The position numbers and the translations under genes were made by a program. The notes below the pieces were generated by a model, which was not told the origin of the DNA, did no database searches, and worked only from the letters and a program-made list of their open reading frames with translations. Source: Acidobacteriota bacterium (GTDB lineage: Bacteria; Acidobacteriota; Terriglobia; Acidiferrales; UBA7541). From it: a DNA stretch of 64,000 nucleotides. Positions 50,396 through 63,666 of the stretch are shown one piece after another (position 1 is the first letter of the stretch; each line of letters starts with the position of its first letter). The stretch spans positions 124,001 to 188,000 of the forward strand of contig PMTV01000053.1 of NCBI GenBank assembly GCA_003167215.1, given 5' to 3'.

Positions 50396-51574
50396 TCACC
50401 CTTTGCCCAGAATTTGCCGCGCGATCACCAGCCGCTGAATTTCGCTGGTACCTTCGCCGATAGTGCACAACTTTACGTCGCGATAAAATTTTTCCGCCGG
50501 GTAGTCCTTGATGAAGCCATAGCCTCCGTGAATCTGCACCGCTTCATTGGCCACCCGCACGGCCACTTCTCCCGCGTAGAGTTTCGCCATGCTCGATTCG
50601 CGAGTGAACCGCGCGTCATGGTTTCCGGCGGCGATCGCTTGATCGGCCAGCCACGCAGCCTGATAGGTGAGCAGCCGCGCCGCCTCAATCTCCATGGCCA
50701 TGTCCGCCAGCTTGAACTGAATGGCCTGAAACTCTGCGATCGCTTTCCCGAATTGTTTGCGTTGCTTGGCATAGCGCAACGACGCTTCATAGGCTCCTTG
50801 CGCCATTCCCAGTCCGAGCGAAGCAATCGAAATGCGGCCACCGTCCAGGACTTGCAGGCTGTTTACGAAGCCTTCGCCCTCTTTGCCGAGAAGATTTCCA
50901 GCGGGAACCTTGCAATCGCTGAAAACAACTTCGCTGGTATCGCTCGCGCGCAGGCCCAGCTTGTTTTCTTTTTTCCCCGGACGGAAACCCGGAGTGCCCT
51001 TCTCAATGATGAACGCAGAAATCCCGTGGCTCTTTTTTGATGCGTCCGTTACAGCCATGCCGACGCACACATCCGCATAGTGGCCGTTCGTGGTGAACGT
51101 CTTCGAGCCGTTGAGCAGCCAGCCGCCATCCTTTTTTACCGCGGACGTTCGCGTTCCCCCCGCGTCTGAGCCAGCTTCCGGTTCCGTAAGAGACCAGCAC
51201 CCCAGTTTCTTCCCCTGCGCCAGCGGCACGACGTATTTTTTCTTCTGCTCTTCTGTTCCAAATTTGTAAATGTGATTGGTGCACAGCGAATTGTGCGCGG
51301 CGACGATGATGCCGATCGAGCCGTCCACGCGCGACAGCTCTTCAATAATAATGGCGTATTCAATGTAACCCATCCCCGCGCCGCCATACTTTTCGGGGAA
51401 AATCACGCCAAGAAAGCCCATCTCTGCCAGTTTGGGAATAAGTTCGGCGGGAAAATGAGAGGCTTCGTCCCACTCCATCACGTGAGGGAGTATTTCGCCT
51501 TCGGCAAACGCTCTCACCGTTCGCCGAAGCTGCTGCTGTTCGTCAGTTAACGAAAAGTCCACATCACCTCGCAA
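50396..51574 (-). CDS. Acyl-CoA dehydrogenase
   Basis: 392 residues. [20 protein letters not shown] at the start, [20 protein letters not shown] in the FAD region, and [18 protein letters not shown] with the catalytic Glu. Unlike the one at 2051-3259 it lies directly upstream of meaB (58 nt), pointing to short/branched acyl-CoA oxidation feeding the methylmalonyl route, though specificity is inferred. Overall identity to the first copy is visible but clearly not recent duplication. Confidence 0.94.
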   Translation of the reverse strand: MRGDVDFSLTDEQQQLRRTVRAFAEGEILPHVMEWDEASHFPAELIPKLAEMGFLGVIFPEKYGGAGMGYIEYAIIIEELSRVDGSIGIIVAAHNSLCTNHIYKFGTEEQKKKYVVPLAQGKKLGCWSLTEPEAGSDAGGTRTSAVKKDGGWLLNGSKTFTTNGHYADVCVGMAVTDASKKSHGISAFIIEKGTPGFRPGKKENKLGLRASDTSEVVFSDCKVPAGNLLGKEGEGFVNSLQVLDGGRISIASLGLGMAQGAYEASLRYAKQRKQFGKAIAEFQAIQFKLADMAMEIEAARLLTYQAAWLADQAIAAGNHDARFTRESSMAKLYAGEVAVRVANEAVQIHGGYGFIKDYPAEKFYRDVKLCTIGEGTSEIQRLVIARQILGKG

Positions 51575-51655
51575 GGCGGTGCAAATTTCACGACAAGCTG
51601 CATCCCTTTTATATCACATGAGTTGTGCGCCGAGAATCGCCGGCCCCGAATCGTC

Positions 51656-51883
51656 CTAGCGCGCGAGAGTACGATATTTCCGATAGAAGCAGGCGGCAAA
51701 CACCGAGAGTTCGACAATCCAAAAAATGGGCGACTTCGACGCCGTGACGAGGTTCACAACAAGCAGATCGTTCGGGCCTGTCCGCAATCTGAGAACGAAT
51801 ACGATCAACGCAAGTAAAGGTGCAATCAATGCGCATACAACCAGAGCTACGATACCCGCTAAGACGCCTCTCAAGATAACCAT
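51656..51883 (-). CDS. Small two-helix membrane protein
   Basis: 75 residues from the ATG at 51883 (or 77 from a GTG at 51889). Two hydrophobic segments (LRGVLAGIVALVVCALIAPL and KSPIFWIVELSVFAACFY) flank a short polar stretch with RLRTGPND. No family recognised. It sits between the acyl-CoA dehydrogenase and the M2 peptidase with adequate spacing, so it is probably a real gene but may be translated only weakly. Confidence 0.55.
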   Translation of the reverse strand: MVILRGVLAGIVALVVCALIAPLLALIVFVLRLRTGPNDLLVVNLVTASKSPIFWIVELSVFAACFYRKYRTLAR

Positions 51884-51907
51884 GCGCACGCTCTGTTTTG
51901 AGTGCGA

Positions 51908-53809
<1,902 letters not shown>

Positions 53810-53821
53810 CGTTCCCTCCGA

Positions 53822-54880
53822 TTAGGAATGCGCCGCCGCGGGCGCGCGTGCGCTAAGGACCTCGGCTATGGCCGCTAAAGCATTCTCGATGCCGGCTCGG
53901 TTCACGTCGCAATGTGTGACCATCCGAATCGAGTATTTGTCCGTCGGCCCGCTGAGGATTTTCCTCTTGCCAAGCTCCGAACAAATCTCCGCTGCCGTGC
54001 GGCCGGTAGCACGCACGTCGAAAATTACGATGTTCGTCATAACTTTTGCTGGATCGAGCGAGATTCCTTTCATCTTAGCCAGCCCGTCGGCCAGGAACTT
54101 TGCATTTTCATGGTCGCGATGCAGATTTTTTGGCGACTCTTCCAAGGCAATCAGCCCGGCCGCCGCGAGAACGCCCACTTGGCGCATGCCTCCGCCGAGC
54201 AACTTGCGCGCGATGTGCGCCTTCTGTATGAACTCGCTTGATCCGACCAGCATCGAACCCACGGGAGCGCCAAGCCCTTTCGATAAACAAAACATGACGG
54301 AATCGCAATTGCGCGTGATATCCGCGACCGTTTTCCCCAGCGCCACCGCCGCATTGAAAATCCGGGCGCCATCAAGATGCACTCGCAGTCCCGCCGCGTG
54401 TGCGCGCTGACAGACATCCTCGGTCACCGCTGGCGGATACACGGTGCCGCCGTGCATGTTGTGAGTGTTTTCCAGCGAGACCAGTCCCGTCTGCGAGTAG
54501 TAATAAGTCTTGGGGCGAATGAGCGGCTCGATCAAATCCCAGGTGAGGATCCCGTCCGGCGCAGGCGTTGTGCGCGGCATGCATCCGGCAATGGCGGACA
54601 TCGAAGCCAGTTCGTACTGATTGATATGCCCGCGCTGTTCGCAGATTACCTCATTGCTTGGCTGCGTCCATACCTTGATGGCGATCAGGTTCCCCATCGA
54701 CCCGCTCGGCACGAAGAGCGCGGCTTCGCGGCCGAAAATTTCCGCCGCACGTTCTTGCAGGCGGTTCACCGTGGGATCTTCGCCGTAAACATCGTCGCCA
54801 ACCTGGGCCTCCGACATGGCGCGGCGCATCGCCGCTGACGGCCGCGTCACCGTATCGCTGCGCAGATCCACAATATCCAT
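53822..54880 (-). CDS. ltaE: Low-specificity L-threonine aldolase
   Basis: 352 residues from the ATG at 54880 (AGGAAAAG close upstream); a longer start at 54913 is not needed. [20 protein letters not shown] is the family opening; [14 protein letters not shown] has the PLP-binding Lys. Cleaves threonine or allo-threonine to glycine and acetaldehyde. Ends 12 nt before the M2 peptidase gene begins on the same strand. Confidence 0.94.
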   Translation of the reverse strand: MDIVDLRSDTVTRPSAAMRRAMSEAQVGDDVYGEDPTVNRLQERAAEIFGREAALFVPSGSMGNLIAIKVWTQPSNEVICEQRGHINQYELASMSAIAGCMPRTTPAPDGILTWDLIEPLIRPKTYYYSQTGLVSLENTHNMHGGTVYPPAVTEDVCQRAHAAGLRVHLDGARIFNAAVALGKTVADITRNCDSVMFCLSKGLGAPVGSMLVGSSEFIQKAHIARKLLGGGMRQVGVLAAAGLIALEESPKNLHRDHENAKFLADGLAKMKGISLDPAKVMTNIVIFDVRATGRTAAEICSELGKRKILSGPTDKYSIRMVTHCDVNRAGIENALAAIAEVLSARAPAAAHS

Positions 54881-54922
54881 CGCGTTCTTTTCCTGTGCCG
54901 AGGACGTATACACGTTTGCTCC

Positions 54923-56101
54923 TTATCCCAGCAACTCGACAAACACCTCGTTCGAGACGGTCAGGCGATCCGTGGCCAGGCGCAGGCGCTTGCCATTTAA
55001 CTCGAGCAGACCCTGTTGCGCCAGCGGCGCGATCCGCGTTTGCAGATTCACGTGATAGTCGCGTTCGATCCGTTCCAGGTCTATCCCTTCGAGCTGCCGC
55101 AGACCCAAAAACAATTCTTCTTCGAGAGCCTGCGCCGAGGTCACGGTTTCGATTTGTTCACGCGGCGAAGTTCCCTGCTGTATGCAGGACACGTATTGCG
55201 CCGAATCGTGAACATTCGACCAGCGCTTCACGCCGTCAAACGAATGCGCCCCAGCACCGAATCCGAGATACGGCTGCCGCTGCCAGTATTTCAAATTATG
55301 CCGCGAACGCATGCCCGCGAGCGCCCAGTTTGAAATTTCGTAATGTTCGTGTCCCGCAGCCGCGAGTCGCACGCATGCGGAGTCGTAAAATTCTGCCATC
55401 GAATCATCCGTTGGAATTTCCGTAGCGCTGTATCGTTTGCCGCCAGCAAGAGATTCCTTACCCAGCCTGCTTCCCTCATCGATTTCAAGCATGTAGATGG
55501 ACAAGTGTTCGGGCCGAATGCGCAAAACCTGCTCGATCGATTCCTCCCACGATTCCCGCGTTTGGTGCGGCAGCCCGGCAATCAGATCCAGGCTGATATT
55601 GCGGAAGCCGACCTCGCGAAGAACCGTGGCAGCGGCAAAAATATCCGCGCGGCGGTGCATTCGCCCAGTGGCTTGCAGCTCCGTGTCGCTGAACGATTGC
55701 GCGCCTAAGCTTATGCGATTGAATCCAGCTCGAAGCCACGCTTCAGCCTTCCCGCGTGTAATTGTTTCCGGATCGGCTTCCAGCGTGATTTCAGCATTCT
55801 CTTCTTGTGCCGATTTTTGATACTTGGGCCGTTCAAAGCTGAAGTTATCGCTCAGTCTGTCCAGAATGCTTTCCAGCGCAACTGGCGCTAGCAGGCTAGG
55901 CGTGCCGCCGCCGAAATAAACAGTGTCCACGCTAACGTCTCTAATTTCAGCCGCCGTCGAGGCAGCCGTCTGTCCTATTTCGCTGCAAACCGCAGCAGCA
56001 TATGGTTCGTAGCGGTCTTGCGACACCACGCCGGTGTGAAAATTGCAGTACGTGCACTTCGTTTGGCAGAAAGGCACCTGAATGTAAACGCCAAATTTCA
56101 T
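54923..56101 (-). CDS. hemW: Radical SAM heme chaperone HemW
   Basis: 392 residues. MKFGVYIQVPFCQTKCTYCN carries CxxxCxxC for the [4Fe-4S] cluster; VYFGGGTPSLL and the HemW-type C-terminal domain (LFLGLRQLEGIDLERIERDY) follow. HemN proteins have an extra N-terminal part and additional residues that are absent here, so this is the heme-chaperone HemW rather than coproporphyrinogen III dehydrogenase. Thirty kb from the other heme genes, divergent from aroF. Confidence 0.91.
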   Translation of the reverse strand: MKFGVYIQVPFCQTKCTYCNFHTGVVSQDRYEPYAAAVCSEIGQTAASTAAEIRDVSVDTVYFGGGTPSLLAPVALESILDRLSDNFSFERPKYQKSAQEENAEITLEADPETITRGKAEAWLRAGFNRISLGAQSFSDTELQATGRMHRRADIFAAATVLREVGFRNISLDLIAGLPHQTRESWEESIEQVLRIRPEHLSIYMLEIDEGSRLGKESLAGGKRYSATEIPTDDSMAEFYDSACVRLAAAGHEHYEISNWALAGMRSRHNLKYWQRQPYLGFGAGAHSFDGVKRWSNVHDSAQYVSCIQQGTSPREQIETVTSAQALEEELFLGLRQLEGIDLERIERDYHVNLQTRIAPLAQQGLLELNGKRLRLATDRLTVSNEVFVELLG

Positions 56102-56266
56102 TTTGATGGGACGATTGTACCGCAGCGGGGTCCAGGCCGAAGAAAAAGTGACAGGCGTGACGAGCCGCAGTTCCTAATGGGGACACCGGCAAATCCAGCG
56201 AGCGTTTGCAGCTTGCTTCTTCAATACAGTAAACTGCAGGATTCGACTTAGCACAGGGGGTCTTTC

Positions 56267-57295
56267 ATGTTGGTGGTGATGCAATCTCAGGCGACCGAGG
56301 AGCAGATTCGCGCCGTTTGCGAACGCGTCGAGTCGTTGGGATATAAAGCGCACCCGATACCCGGTTCGGGGCGCACTGCAATCGGCATCACGGGAAATAC
56401 CGGCACCGTGGACATCGCCTCGGTCGAGTCCATGCCCGGCGTGGTGGAATGCATCCCCGTCAGCAAGCCTTACAAGCTCGTGAGCCGCGACGTAAAAGAA
56501 GAAAACACTGTCGTACGCATACGCACTCACTTGGGAGATGTCATCTTCGGTGGCACGGACGTCGCCATGGTTGCCGGCCCCTGCGCAATTGAGAGCCGCG
56601 ACCAAGCTTTTCAAATCGCCAAGCACGTGAAAGCTGCCGGCGTCCGGCTGTTTCGAGGCGGCGCCTACAAGCCTCGAACTTCTCCTTATAGTTTCCAAGG
56701 TCTCGGCGAGCCCGGCCTCAAAATTCTCGCGGCAGTGCGAGAAGAATTCGGTCTGGGCATTGTCACTGAGGCGATCGACAATGAATCGCTCGATCTGGTC
56801 GAACAATATGCGGACGTGATTCAGATCGGAGCGCGCAACATGCAGAATTTTTCTCTGCTGAAACGCGCGGGCCGCTCGCAGAAGCCTGTCTTGCTGAAAC
56901 GCGGAATGTCCGCCACGCTCGACGAATTCCTGATGGCCGCGGAATACTTGATGTCCGAGGGAAACTACAACGTGATTCTCTGCGAGCGCGGCGTCCGCAC
57001 GTTCTCCGACTACACACGCAATACCCTCGATCTCAGCGTCGTACCGGCAGTACAGCGCCGCAGCCATCTGCCGATCGTGGTGGACCCGTCGCATGGCACC
57101 GGGCGCCGCAACAAAGTTTTGCCACTTTCGCGCGCCGCGGTGGCGGTAGGATCAAACGGCCTGCTCGTCGAAGTACACCACGATCCCGACCACGCGCTTT
57201 CCGATGGCCCTCAATCCATTCTGCCGGAAGAACTTGAGCAGCTCATCCGCGAAGTGCGGCAGATCGCGGACGTTCTGGGCCGCGCAATTAATTGA
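56267..57295 (+). CDS. aroF: 3-deoxy-7-phosphoheptulonate synthase (DAHP synthase), type I-beta
   Basis: 342 residues. An N-terminal ferredoxin-like/ACT-related regulatory domain (about 1-75: [20 protein letters not shown]), then the (beta/alpha)8 barrel with [31 protein letters not shown], and the metal-binding [12 protein letters not shown]. First step of aromatic amino acid synthesis. AGGGGG lies about 7 nt before the ATG. The N-domain indicates feedback control by an aromatic amino acid or precursor. Confidence 0.96.
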   Translation: MLVVMQSQATEEQIRAVCERVESLGYKAHPIPGSGRTAIGITGNTGTVDIASVESMPGVVECIPVSKPYKLVSRDVKEENTVVRIRTHLGDVIFGGTDVAMVAGPCAIESRDQAFQIAKHVKAAGVRLFRGGAYKPRTSPYSFQGLGEPGLKILAAVREEFGLGIVTEAIDNESLDLVEQYADVIQIGARNMQNFSLLKRAGRSQKPVLLKRGMSATLDEFLMAAEYLMSEGNYNVILCERGVRTFSDYTRNTLDLSVVPAVQRRSHLPIVVDPSHGTGRRNKVLPLSRAAVAVGSNGLLVEVHHDPDHALSDGPQSILPEELEQLIREVRQIADVLGRAIN

Positions 57296-57337
57296 GCGCG
57301 GTTTCTAGGCCTCTCCACATATACTTCTGCCGTTAAC

Positions 57338-58459
57338 ATGAAGCTTCGCGTCAATGCCCGTTTCATTTTCCTTCTCATTGTTCTCGCTGGCCTTGCTTTC
57401 CGCGAGGTTGCGATGGAACTCCGCCCTTCATTTCTGCGGCCCGGACTTCATCTTTTTGCATACGTGGGCAACACCGCTGAAGGCACGCTCACAGTGGTGG
57501 ATCTCGTGAAGTTGTCGGCGGTAACAACGATTCCGGTAGGCCTGGGACCGAGCGGGCTGCGCGCGCATCCCACCCGGAATGAAATCTGGGGCCTCAGTTC
57601 TGTCGGCGGTTACGCCTGGATCCTCGACACCAAGCTGAATCGTATCGTCACGAGAATCCCGGTTGGCGCTGAACCGTATGCGCTGGACTTCTCTCCCGAC
57701 GGCCGCCGCGCCTACGTCGCAGCTTCCGGATCAAACACAATCGTAGAGATCGATTGTGTTACGCGCCAGATCGTGGCACGAGGAAATGCCGGGCGCCGGC
57801 CCTGGATTGCCCGCGTTGCGCCTTCGGGAAAAATCGTCGTAGTTTCTAATCGAGACGATTCTTCCATCTCGATTCTTGATGCCGCAACTCTCACTTCGCT
57901 CGCTGTCGTCCCGGTGGTGGCGCAGCCGGAGCAACTGGCGATATTGCCTGATAGTTCCAAAGTCTTCGTCACATCCGGAACCGCGAATGAGATTTCAGTG
58001 GTGGATTTAAAAAGGACAGCCCTGCTCGTTAATCTCTCTCTCGGCGGCGCACCGGGTGATTTGATCCTGAAATCCGACGGCGGAGAGCTCTACATACCTT
58101 CCGGAGATGCGCATGGGCTGCTCATCGTCAACACACTAACGAACGAAGTCGGCGATTTCTTACTGCTTGGAATGTCTCCCGCCGCCGGCACTTTTTCCGC
58201 TCCCGACCAGAAGCTCTACGTTTCCGACTCCGCAGCGGGTCGCGTGATTCCTATAGCGATCGATGTGCGCCAGGCTGGACACCCCATCCCGGTTGGGCAA
58301 AATCCCCGCACTTGCCTTCTTACGCCCGGCGGAGACATTCTCCTCGTGGTTGACACTACATCGAATGACTTGGCCGTGATCCGCGCGAAAACCTCCTCCT
58401 TGATTACGCTGATTCCGGTCGGCGCGCGCCCTCGCGACATCGCGATCAAAGTGTTCTGA
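57338..58459 (+). CDS. YVTN-family beta-propeller protein
   Basis: 373 residues, N-terminal signal segment (NARFIFLLIVLAGLAFREVA). Repeats of the YVTN type: LFAYVGNTAEGTLTVVDLVK ... TTIPVGLGPSGLRAHPTR; RAYVAASGSNTIVEID; KLYVSDSAAGRVIPI; LAVIRAKTSSLITLIPVGAR, about six to seven blades. Secreted or periplasmic. Forty-two nt downstream of aroF on the same strand but not obviously linked in function. Confidence 0.88.
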   Translation: MKLRVNARFIFLLIVLAGLAFREVAMELRPSFLRPGLHLFAYVGNTAEGTLTVVDLVKLSAVTTIPVGLGPSGLRAHPTRNEIWGLSSVGGYAWILDTKLNRIVTRIPVGAEPYALDFSPDGRRAYVAASGSNTIVEIDCVTRQIVARGNAGRRPWIARVAPSGKIVVVSNRDDSSISILDAATLTSLAVVPVVAQPEQLAILPDSSKVFVTSGTANEISVVDLKRTALLVNLSLGGAPGDLILKSDGGELYIPSGDAHGLLIVNTLTNEVGDFLLLGMSPAAGTFSAPDQKLYVSDSAAGRVIPIAIDVRQAGHPIPVGQNPRTCLLTPGGDILLVVDTTSNDLAVIRAKTSSLITLIPVGARPRDIAIKVF

Positions 58460-58506
58460 AGGATGGCCCAGCTTTTGGTTCGTCCTGTGCGCGCGTCAGA
58501 GAAAAA

Positions 58507-61500
58507 CTATTGCACAGTTAGCGTCAACGCAATCGTGCGCGTTGTGCCTCCAGCCGTTGCCGTTACAGTAAAGGAATATGTGTTCGGCTGCGTTACCGAT
58601 GACCCGCCGCCTCCGCTGCCGCACGCTGACATCGCGAGCGCAAGCATTAGTAGTAGCGAGCAAGGTTGCACAGCCCGCGTCATCCTCTGCCTATACAAAC
58701 GAGAAGCTGTGCGTGGCCGCTGATTTTCTCGCAATGAGGCGGAAAGCTGCACGGCACGACGACTTAGGCTGGCCAACCCAAGCAGCGACAACAGCGCAAT
58801 TACCATGGGGTACCGATTCCAAGGCGGCGATTTGAAGTCTCTAGCCTTCGGACGCACGAGGCTCGACCCTGTCGGAATGTTTGCGACAAAAGGCGCCTGC
58901 CCGTTTTTCGGGACATTCACTGTTGACGGCGACGTCGTGCATGAGCCAGCGCCCGGAACCGCGCCAGTGCACGCGAGCCCAACGGTTCCCGCAAACCCAT
59001 CCATCGAAGTAATGTCGAGGTTGAAAACCGCGGTCGTTCCCGCAGGGACAGTTTGGCTGGTACCGCCGACCGTGGGCGGGTCGGGGCAGAAATCGGTCGC
59101 GGTCCCGTTCAGCATCACCGATTGTGGACTGTCCGTGGCGTTGTCCGTCAGTGTGAGCGTCGCACTCTTCGCTCCAGTGGTGGAACCGCACTGGGCTCCC
59201 GTGACTGGGGCTGCGGGAGCAAACGTGATTTGGAGCGTGCAAGTGCCTCCGGCCGGGACCGCGCCTGTACAATTATTCTTCAGGGTGAAGTCCGTCGTGT
59301 CTGTGACGCTGGCGCCGCTCACGGTCAACGCTGCTTGCCCGGTATTCTTAACCGTGACGGCCACTGGCGAACTCCTTCCTCCCACCACCTGACTTCCGAA
59401 ACTGATCGTCGCCGGTGAAACCGATACCGTTGCTACCGTCACTGAACCAGCGAGCGCGACTGTCTGCGGACTTTGTGGAGCATTGTCGGAAATGCTTATC
59501 GACGCCGTGCGGCTCGACGATCCGGTGGCAGAAGGATCAAATTTCACGGTGATTACGCAGGATGCGCTCACGCCCAGGCTTTGCGGGCAGTTGTTTGTCT
59601 CGATGAAGTCCGTGGGATTCGTTCCGTTCAAAACGATCCCAGATATTCCGAGCGAAGTGGTTCCAGGGTTGGACAAGGTGACATTCTGCGGAGTGCTTGC
59701 CGTCCCAGCGGGCTGTGCGCCGAACGTCAGGCTAGAAGCGGAGAGCGTGATCGCCGGTGCAACGGCAGTTCCTGACAATGGTACTGTTTGCGGGCTTCCG
59801 GCGGCGTTATCGCTGAGGCTCAGGCTTGCACTTTTTGTGCCGCCCGACAACGGCGCAAAGTTTATCGTAACAGTGCAACTCGCTGCGGATGCAAGGGTGC
59901 CGCTTGAAGGGCAAGGATTGCTTCCCGCCGGAACGATTCCAAAGTTGCTCGCACCGCTCCCGGCAACGGCAATAGCCGAAATGTTTAAGGTCCCGCTGCC
60001 CTGATTTACAACCGTCACCACCTGGTTTCCGCTCGTGCTGCCCACCGCCTGCGCCGCGAACGCCAGCGCTGTAGGCGATATGTTCAAGAGCGGCGCTGCC
60101 GGCGTGGCTGTGCCTGTCAACGGAATCGTTTGCACCGCGCCTGACAGGTTTCCTGAGTTGTCCGTTACGTTCACGGTCGCACTAAATGTGCCGGTGGCCG
60201 ATGGCGTGAAAGTTATGCTGAAACCACAACTGACACCGGGAGCGAGGCTGCTCGGGCACGTGTCCGCAGACAGCGGAAACTGAGCGATGTTATTCCCCGC
60301 CACAGCGATGTTGGTGATCAGCAGTGTTTGATTGCCCGTGTTCCTCAACGTGATGGTCTGCGATGGCGTTGTTCCAACCGGCACGCTGCCAAAATTAACG
60401 CTCGGAGGTGAAGGCACCGCCAGCGGACCCGCTCCGGTTCCAAGTAAGGCAAGAACCTGGGGGTTTCCGGGTGCGGTGTCACTAACACTCAAAAACGCGC
60501 CCTCGATTCCCACAACGCTCGCCGCAAATTGCATCTCGAAAGCACAGGACGATCCGGAGCTAATCGGCGACGCCAGGCAGGGCGCTGGGTTAACGGCAGA
60601 AAAATCGCCGCTGTTTGCACCAGTTATGCTGATGCTTGAAATAGAAAGGGGCGCGTCGCCAGTGTTCATGATTGCCACTGGTAATTGCGCGTTGTTTGGC
60701 ATGCCTACTGGTTGCGATCCGAAGTTCACGTTAGCCGAACTGAATGACACGCTCGGATTCGTTGCCGCGCTCGGCGTGATTTTCACCACGAACGCGTCAT
60801 TCTCCGGCGGCGATTGCTGGCAACTGGCGCACGTAATTTGGATTCCGTTCATTGGATTTCCAGCGCGCGGAAAATCCGCTGTGGATGTAGCTCCGGCCAC
60901 GTACACGTTACCGGACGCGTCCACTGCGATCGCGTTCCCGATCGTTCCAGCCGTCGCTGCGACTGGTGCCGTCCCGCCGAGCGGCGTGGAATACAGCAGC
61001 GAAGCTGCGGCCGATGAAGTTGGATCGAGCATCGTTACGAATGCGTCGGAGTCGCCATTGAACGGCTGAAAATTATCCTGCCAGGGAAAATCCCAGGACG
61101 TCGTGGTTCCGGTCACGTATATTTGGTTCACAGCGTCAAACCAAACGCTTTGACCAGCATCCGTCCCCGCCCCGCCTAAATAGCTGGAATACGCAAGCGA
61201 AGTCATGCCCGTCGTCGGGTCTTGGGAAATAACGGACAAAAAAGCATTCGTTGTACCCTTTAGGCTGGTCTGCAAAGCCGTGACTGAGCCATTGGTAGGA
61301 AAGTTTGACGATTGCGTTGACCCTGTAACGTAGGCTGTGGCCGGAAGGTTCGCTCCTACTGCGATGGCCAGCGCCTTGTCCGAACTCGCTCCGCCTAGAA
61401 ACGTGGCATATGACAAGTCGGCAGCGCCGTTCCCCGCCGGCATTATTTTCATCACAAACCCGTCGAATGGGTCACCACCATAGCTAGTTTGAAACCCATT

Positions 61501-63461
61501 TGCGGTATTCATGGTTCCGTTCGGGTTCGATGTGAATCCCGCAAGAAACGCGTCGCCGGCGGAATCCACGGCAACTCCCGCCACGCTCGCTTGCGCATTC
61601 AGTCCCAGGTAAGTGCAATACATCAGAGTCGGCGTACTCGTCGGCCCGAGCTTCACCAAGAAACCGTCGCTAACGCCCCCACCGTACGCGGTTTGAAATG
61701 CCTGCAACGTCGTCGTATTCGTAGTCGGCAGATTCGTGGAATTCGTATCCATGGCCACATAAACATTTCCGGAGCTGTCCATGGCAATTCCGCCGGGGCC
61801 TTGCGTGGCTTCCGCTCCGTTGCCGCCGAAAAGCGTGGAGAAGACGAGTTGTGAGCCAGCCGCATTGACTTCCGTAACCGTGGCGTCGTTGCTTCCCGCC
61901 GTTCGCGAACTTCCGTCGGTAACCGGGAAATCAGTGGACGTCGTGGTGCCGGCAATCGCCGAGTTTCCGTTTGCGTCAACAGCGAGAAGCCCTCCCTCTT
62001 CATCTCCACTGCCGCCGATGAACGTCAAATACAGTAGAGAATTCAATCCGCTCTTCGTCGGATCGATTTTCGCGATGAAATAATCCGAGGTTCCGCCACC
62101 CGGACCAAGCTTCTTTGAAGACTCCGAAAAGGTTCCCGCCGACGTAGTCGTGCCGCTGACGTAAATCTTTCCGGATGAATCCACAGTGATGCTCGTCGCG
62201 ATGTCGTCACCAGTGCCGCCTAGAAAAGTCGAGTACGAAACGCTGAGCGATGGGTCAATCACCAGCGTCCCCATACCGGCGAGATTTTTTGCCCCGGGTC
62301 TCGACAGTTTTGCCTGGTCCAAGCGAGCCGCGACGTCAGCCGCATCGATTCGGAAACCCACGGTTCCGTCACCCTCAATCGTGTAGCCTCCAGTAACTGG
62401 CCGGCGCTGTAGCTCGGGATTCGACGATTTTATATAAGCAGAATCTGATGCAATCGCTTCTTCATACATCGCCGGCTTCTTCATCCGAATTTCTCGTCCG
62501 GCGGCGAGGATTACAAGGTCCCCATTCACATCAAGCTTCATTCCATCCGCGCCCGAAATCTGCAGCCGCAAACCCCGTGCGTCCACTCCCGGCGCCACGC
62601 GCAAATCGTACTCGAGCGCACGCTCGTTTCCGTAAGCGACTACATCCACGCCCGGCAAGACACCCCGCGCGACCACTCGCGAAAAATGTTGCACGTGCGT
62701 CCGCCACTTGGCTGGGTCGTTGCCCAAGAAATAATTCGTCTCGGCCGCTAACCGTCCGTCTCCGTGCCACTGCAAGCTTCCGGCATCGCCGCTGGGTGGA
62801 TTCTTGTCACGAGGCGCGGTAGGAATCGTCGGCGCGGTTTGATGCGGCACTTGTTTCTGCGTCGGAGCGGAATCACCCGCCGCGTGTTTCCGGCGGATTC
62901 GAGGCCGCGCCGCTTTCTTCCTGGCTCGCCTGTGACGAGAGGTTCCCGACGCCCCGCCGCTTTTCCTTCTTCGTCTGGAGTGCGCCGCGCCCGGCGCTGC
63001 GGACGAAGCACGACGAGGCCGTTTTGTTTTTTCGGCCGTGGATTCGCCTGACTGGGAGATTGGCCTGTCTTCCGCCAATTCTCCGCCGAATCTGAGCTTC
63101 ACCACGCGCGCCGCCGTTCCTTTTTGCGCGACCCGACAACCACTTCGATTCCTTCTGTGGTCATGAGTGCTGTGATGCCTTGGCCTCGGGCAATAAATTT
63201 TACGCGCGGTTCGGCCTGCCCTTGATTGGCTTCGATCGTCATCGGAAGAGAAAACGATGAAGCGCAGTCCCGATCGACAGCGCACGCCACTCGCGAACGC
63301 GATCCAACGGCCGCGACACTTGCCGGCCGAAAACTGGCAGCCGAACGAACGTTCGGCAGAGTGGCCTGCCCGTGAAATTTGCTTGGCTGATTAGTTTCTA
63401 CGAGGAGGGCTGCGATCGCAGTGACCAGAAAAAGGCAGACAAAATATCCCTTTAAGCGCAT
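58507..63461 (-). CDS. Giant SBBP-repeat / choice-of-anchor-D surface protein, frame broken once
   Basis: With one base restored at an A5 tract (63121-63125) this reads as about 1651 residues. Signal peptide (MRLKGYFVCLFLVTAIAALL), then SFSLPMTIEANQGQAEPRVK (SBBP N-domain), a basic ~90-residue linker, then NYFLGNDPAKWRTHVQHFS and the rest of that domain. SBBP repeats follow (VSYSTFLGGTGDDIATSITV, and TYLGLNAQASVAGVAVDSAG...). Next are five choice-of-anchor-D-type Ig domains (NFGSQPVGMPNNAQLPV to SFGSQVVGGRSSPVAVTV), an Ig-like domain (SQTVPAGTTAVFNLDI) and a C-terminal LALAMSACGSGGGG plus a beta tail, which is typical of large Acidobacteriota surface proteins. As it stands the first 112 codons and the remainder lie in different frames. 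Confidence 0.85.
63121..63125 (-). other. Single-base frameshift at an A5 tract in the giant surface protein gene
   Basis: The minus strand reads GTCGGGTCGCGCAAAAAGGA. Frame A continues as G-S-R-K-K-E-R-R-R-A-W-stop. Adding one A gives G-S-R-K-K-G-T-A-A-R-V-V-K-L-R-F-G-G-E, which joins the downstream frame and matches the family's usual VVKL motif. AAA AAG tandem codons are also a known -1 slippage context. Sequencing or assembly error, a true mutation, phase variation and programmed frameshifting are all possible. Confidence 0.85.
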
Positions 63462-63666
63462 GAGCTTCTCCGCCGGAACCTGCCTTCAGTTCCTGCTCTT
63501 ATGGCTCAAAACCGCCGAGCCGAGTGCTCTTGGTGTGCAGTCCCAAGCGTGCTGAAAGGGTTACGCGGACAATAGTTGAATTTCTGAAATGAAACGAGGA
63601 AGTTAAATGCTTAATCGAGGCACCGTACTAATACGGAGAGTTTTGAGGCTCTATTCCGGGTTCCTG

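Noticed and set aside
58507-61070. CRISPR-like or DNA-level tandem repeat in the giant surface gene
   Set aside because: The repetition is at the protein level (choice-of-anchor-D and SBBP units of varied sequence). There are no identical direct repeats with constant spacers.
62748-63139. Two alternative minus-strand frames in the SBBP linker region
   Set aside because: Both give Arg-rich sequences without family landmarks; the frame reading through to NYFLGND is the coherent one.
63462-63666. Possible cyclic-di-GMP riboswitch (GEMM) upstream of the giant surface protein gene
   Set aside because: GCACGC and AGCC words occur, but the conserved GGGACGCAAAGCC-like core and tetraloop receptor are not present. 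Nothing more specific was seen in this 205-nt gap apart from a 5-bp hairpin CCGTA/TACGG near 63622-63636.
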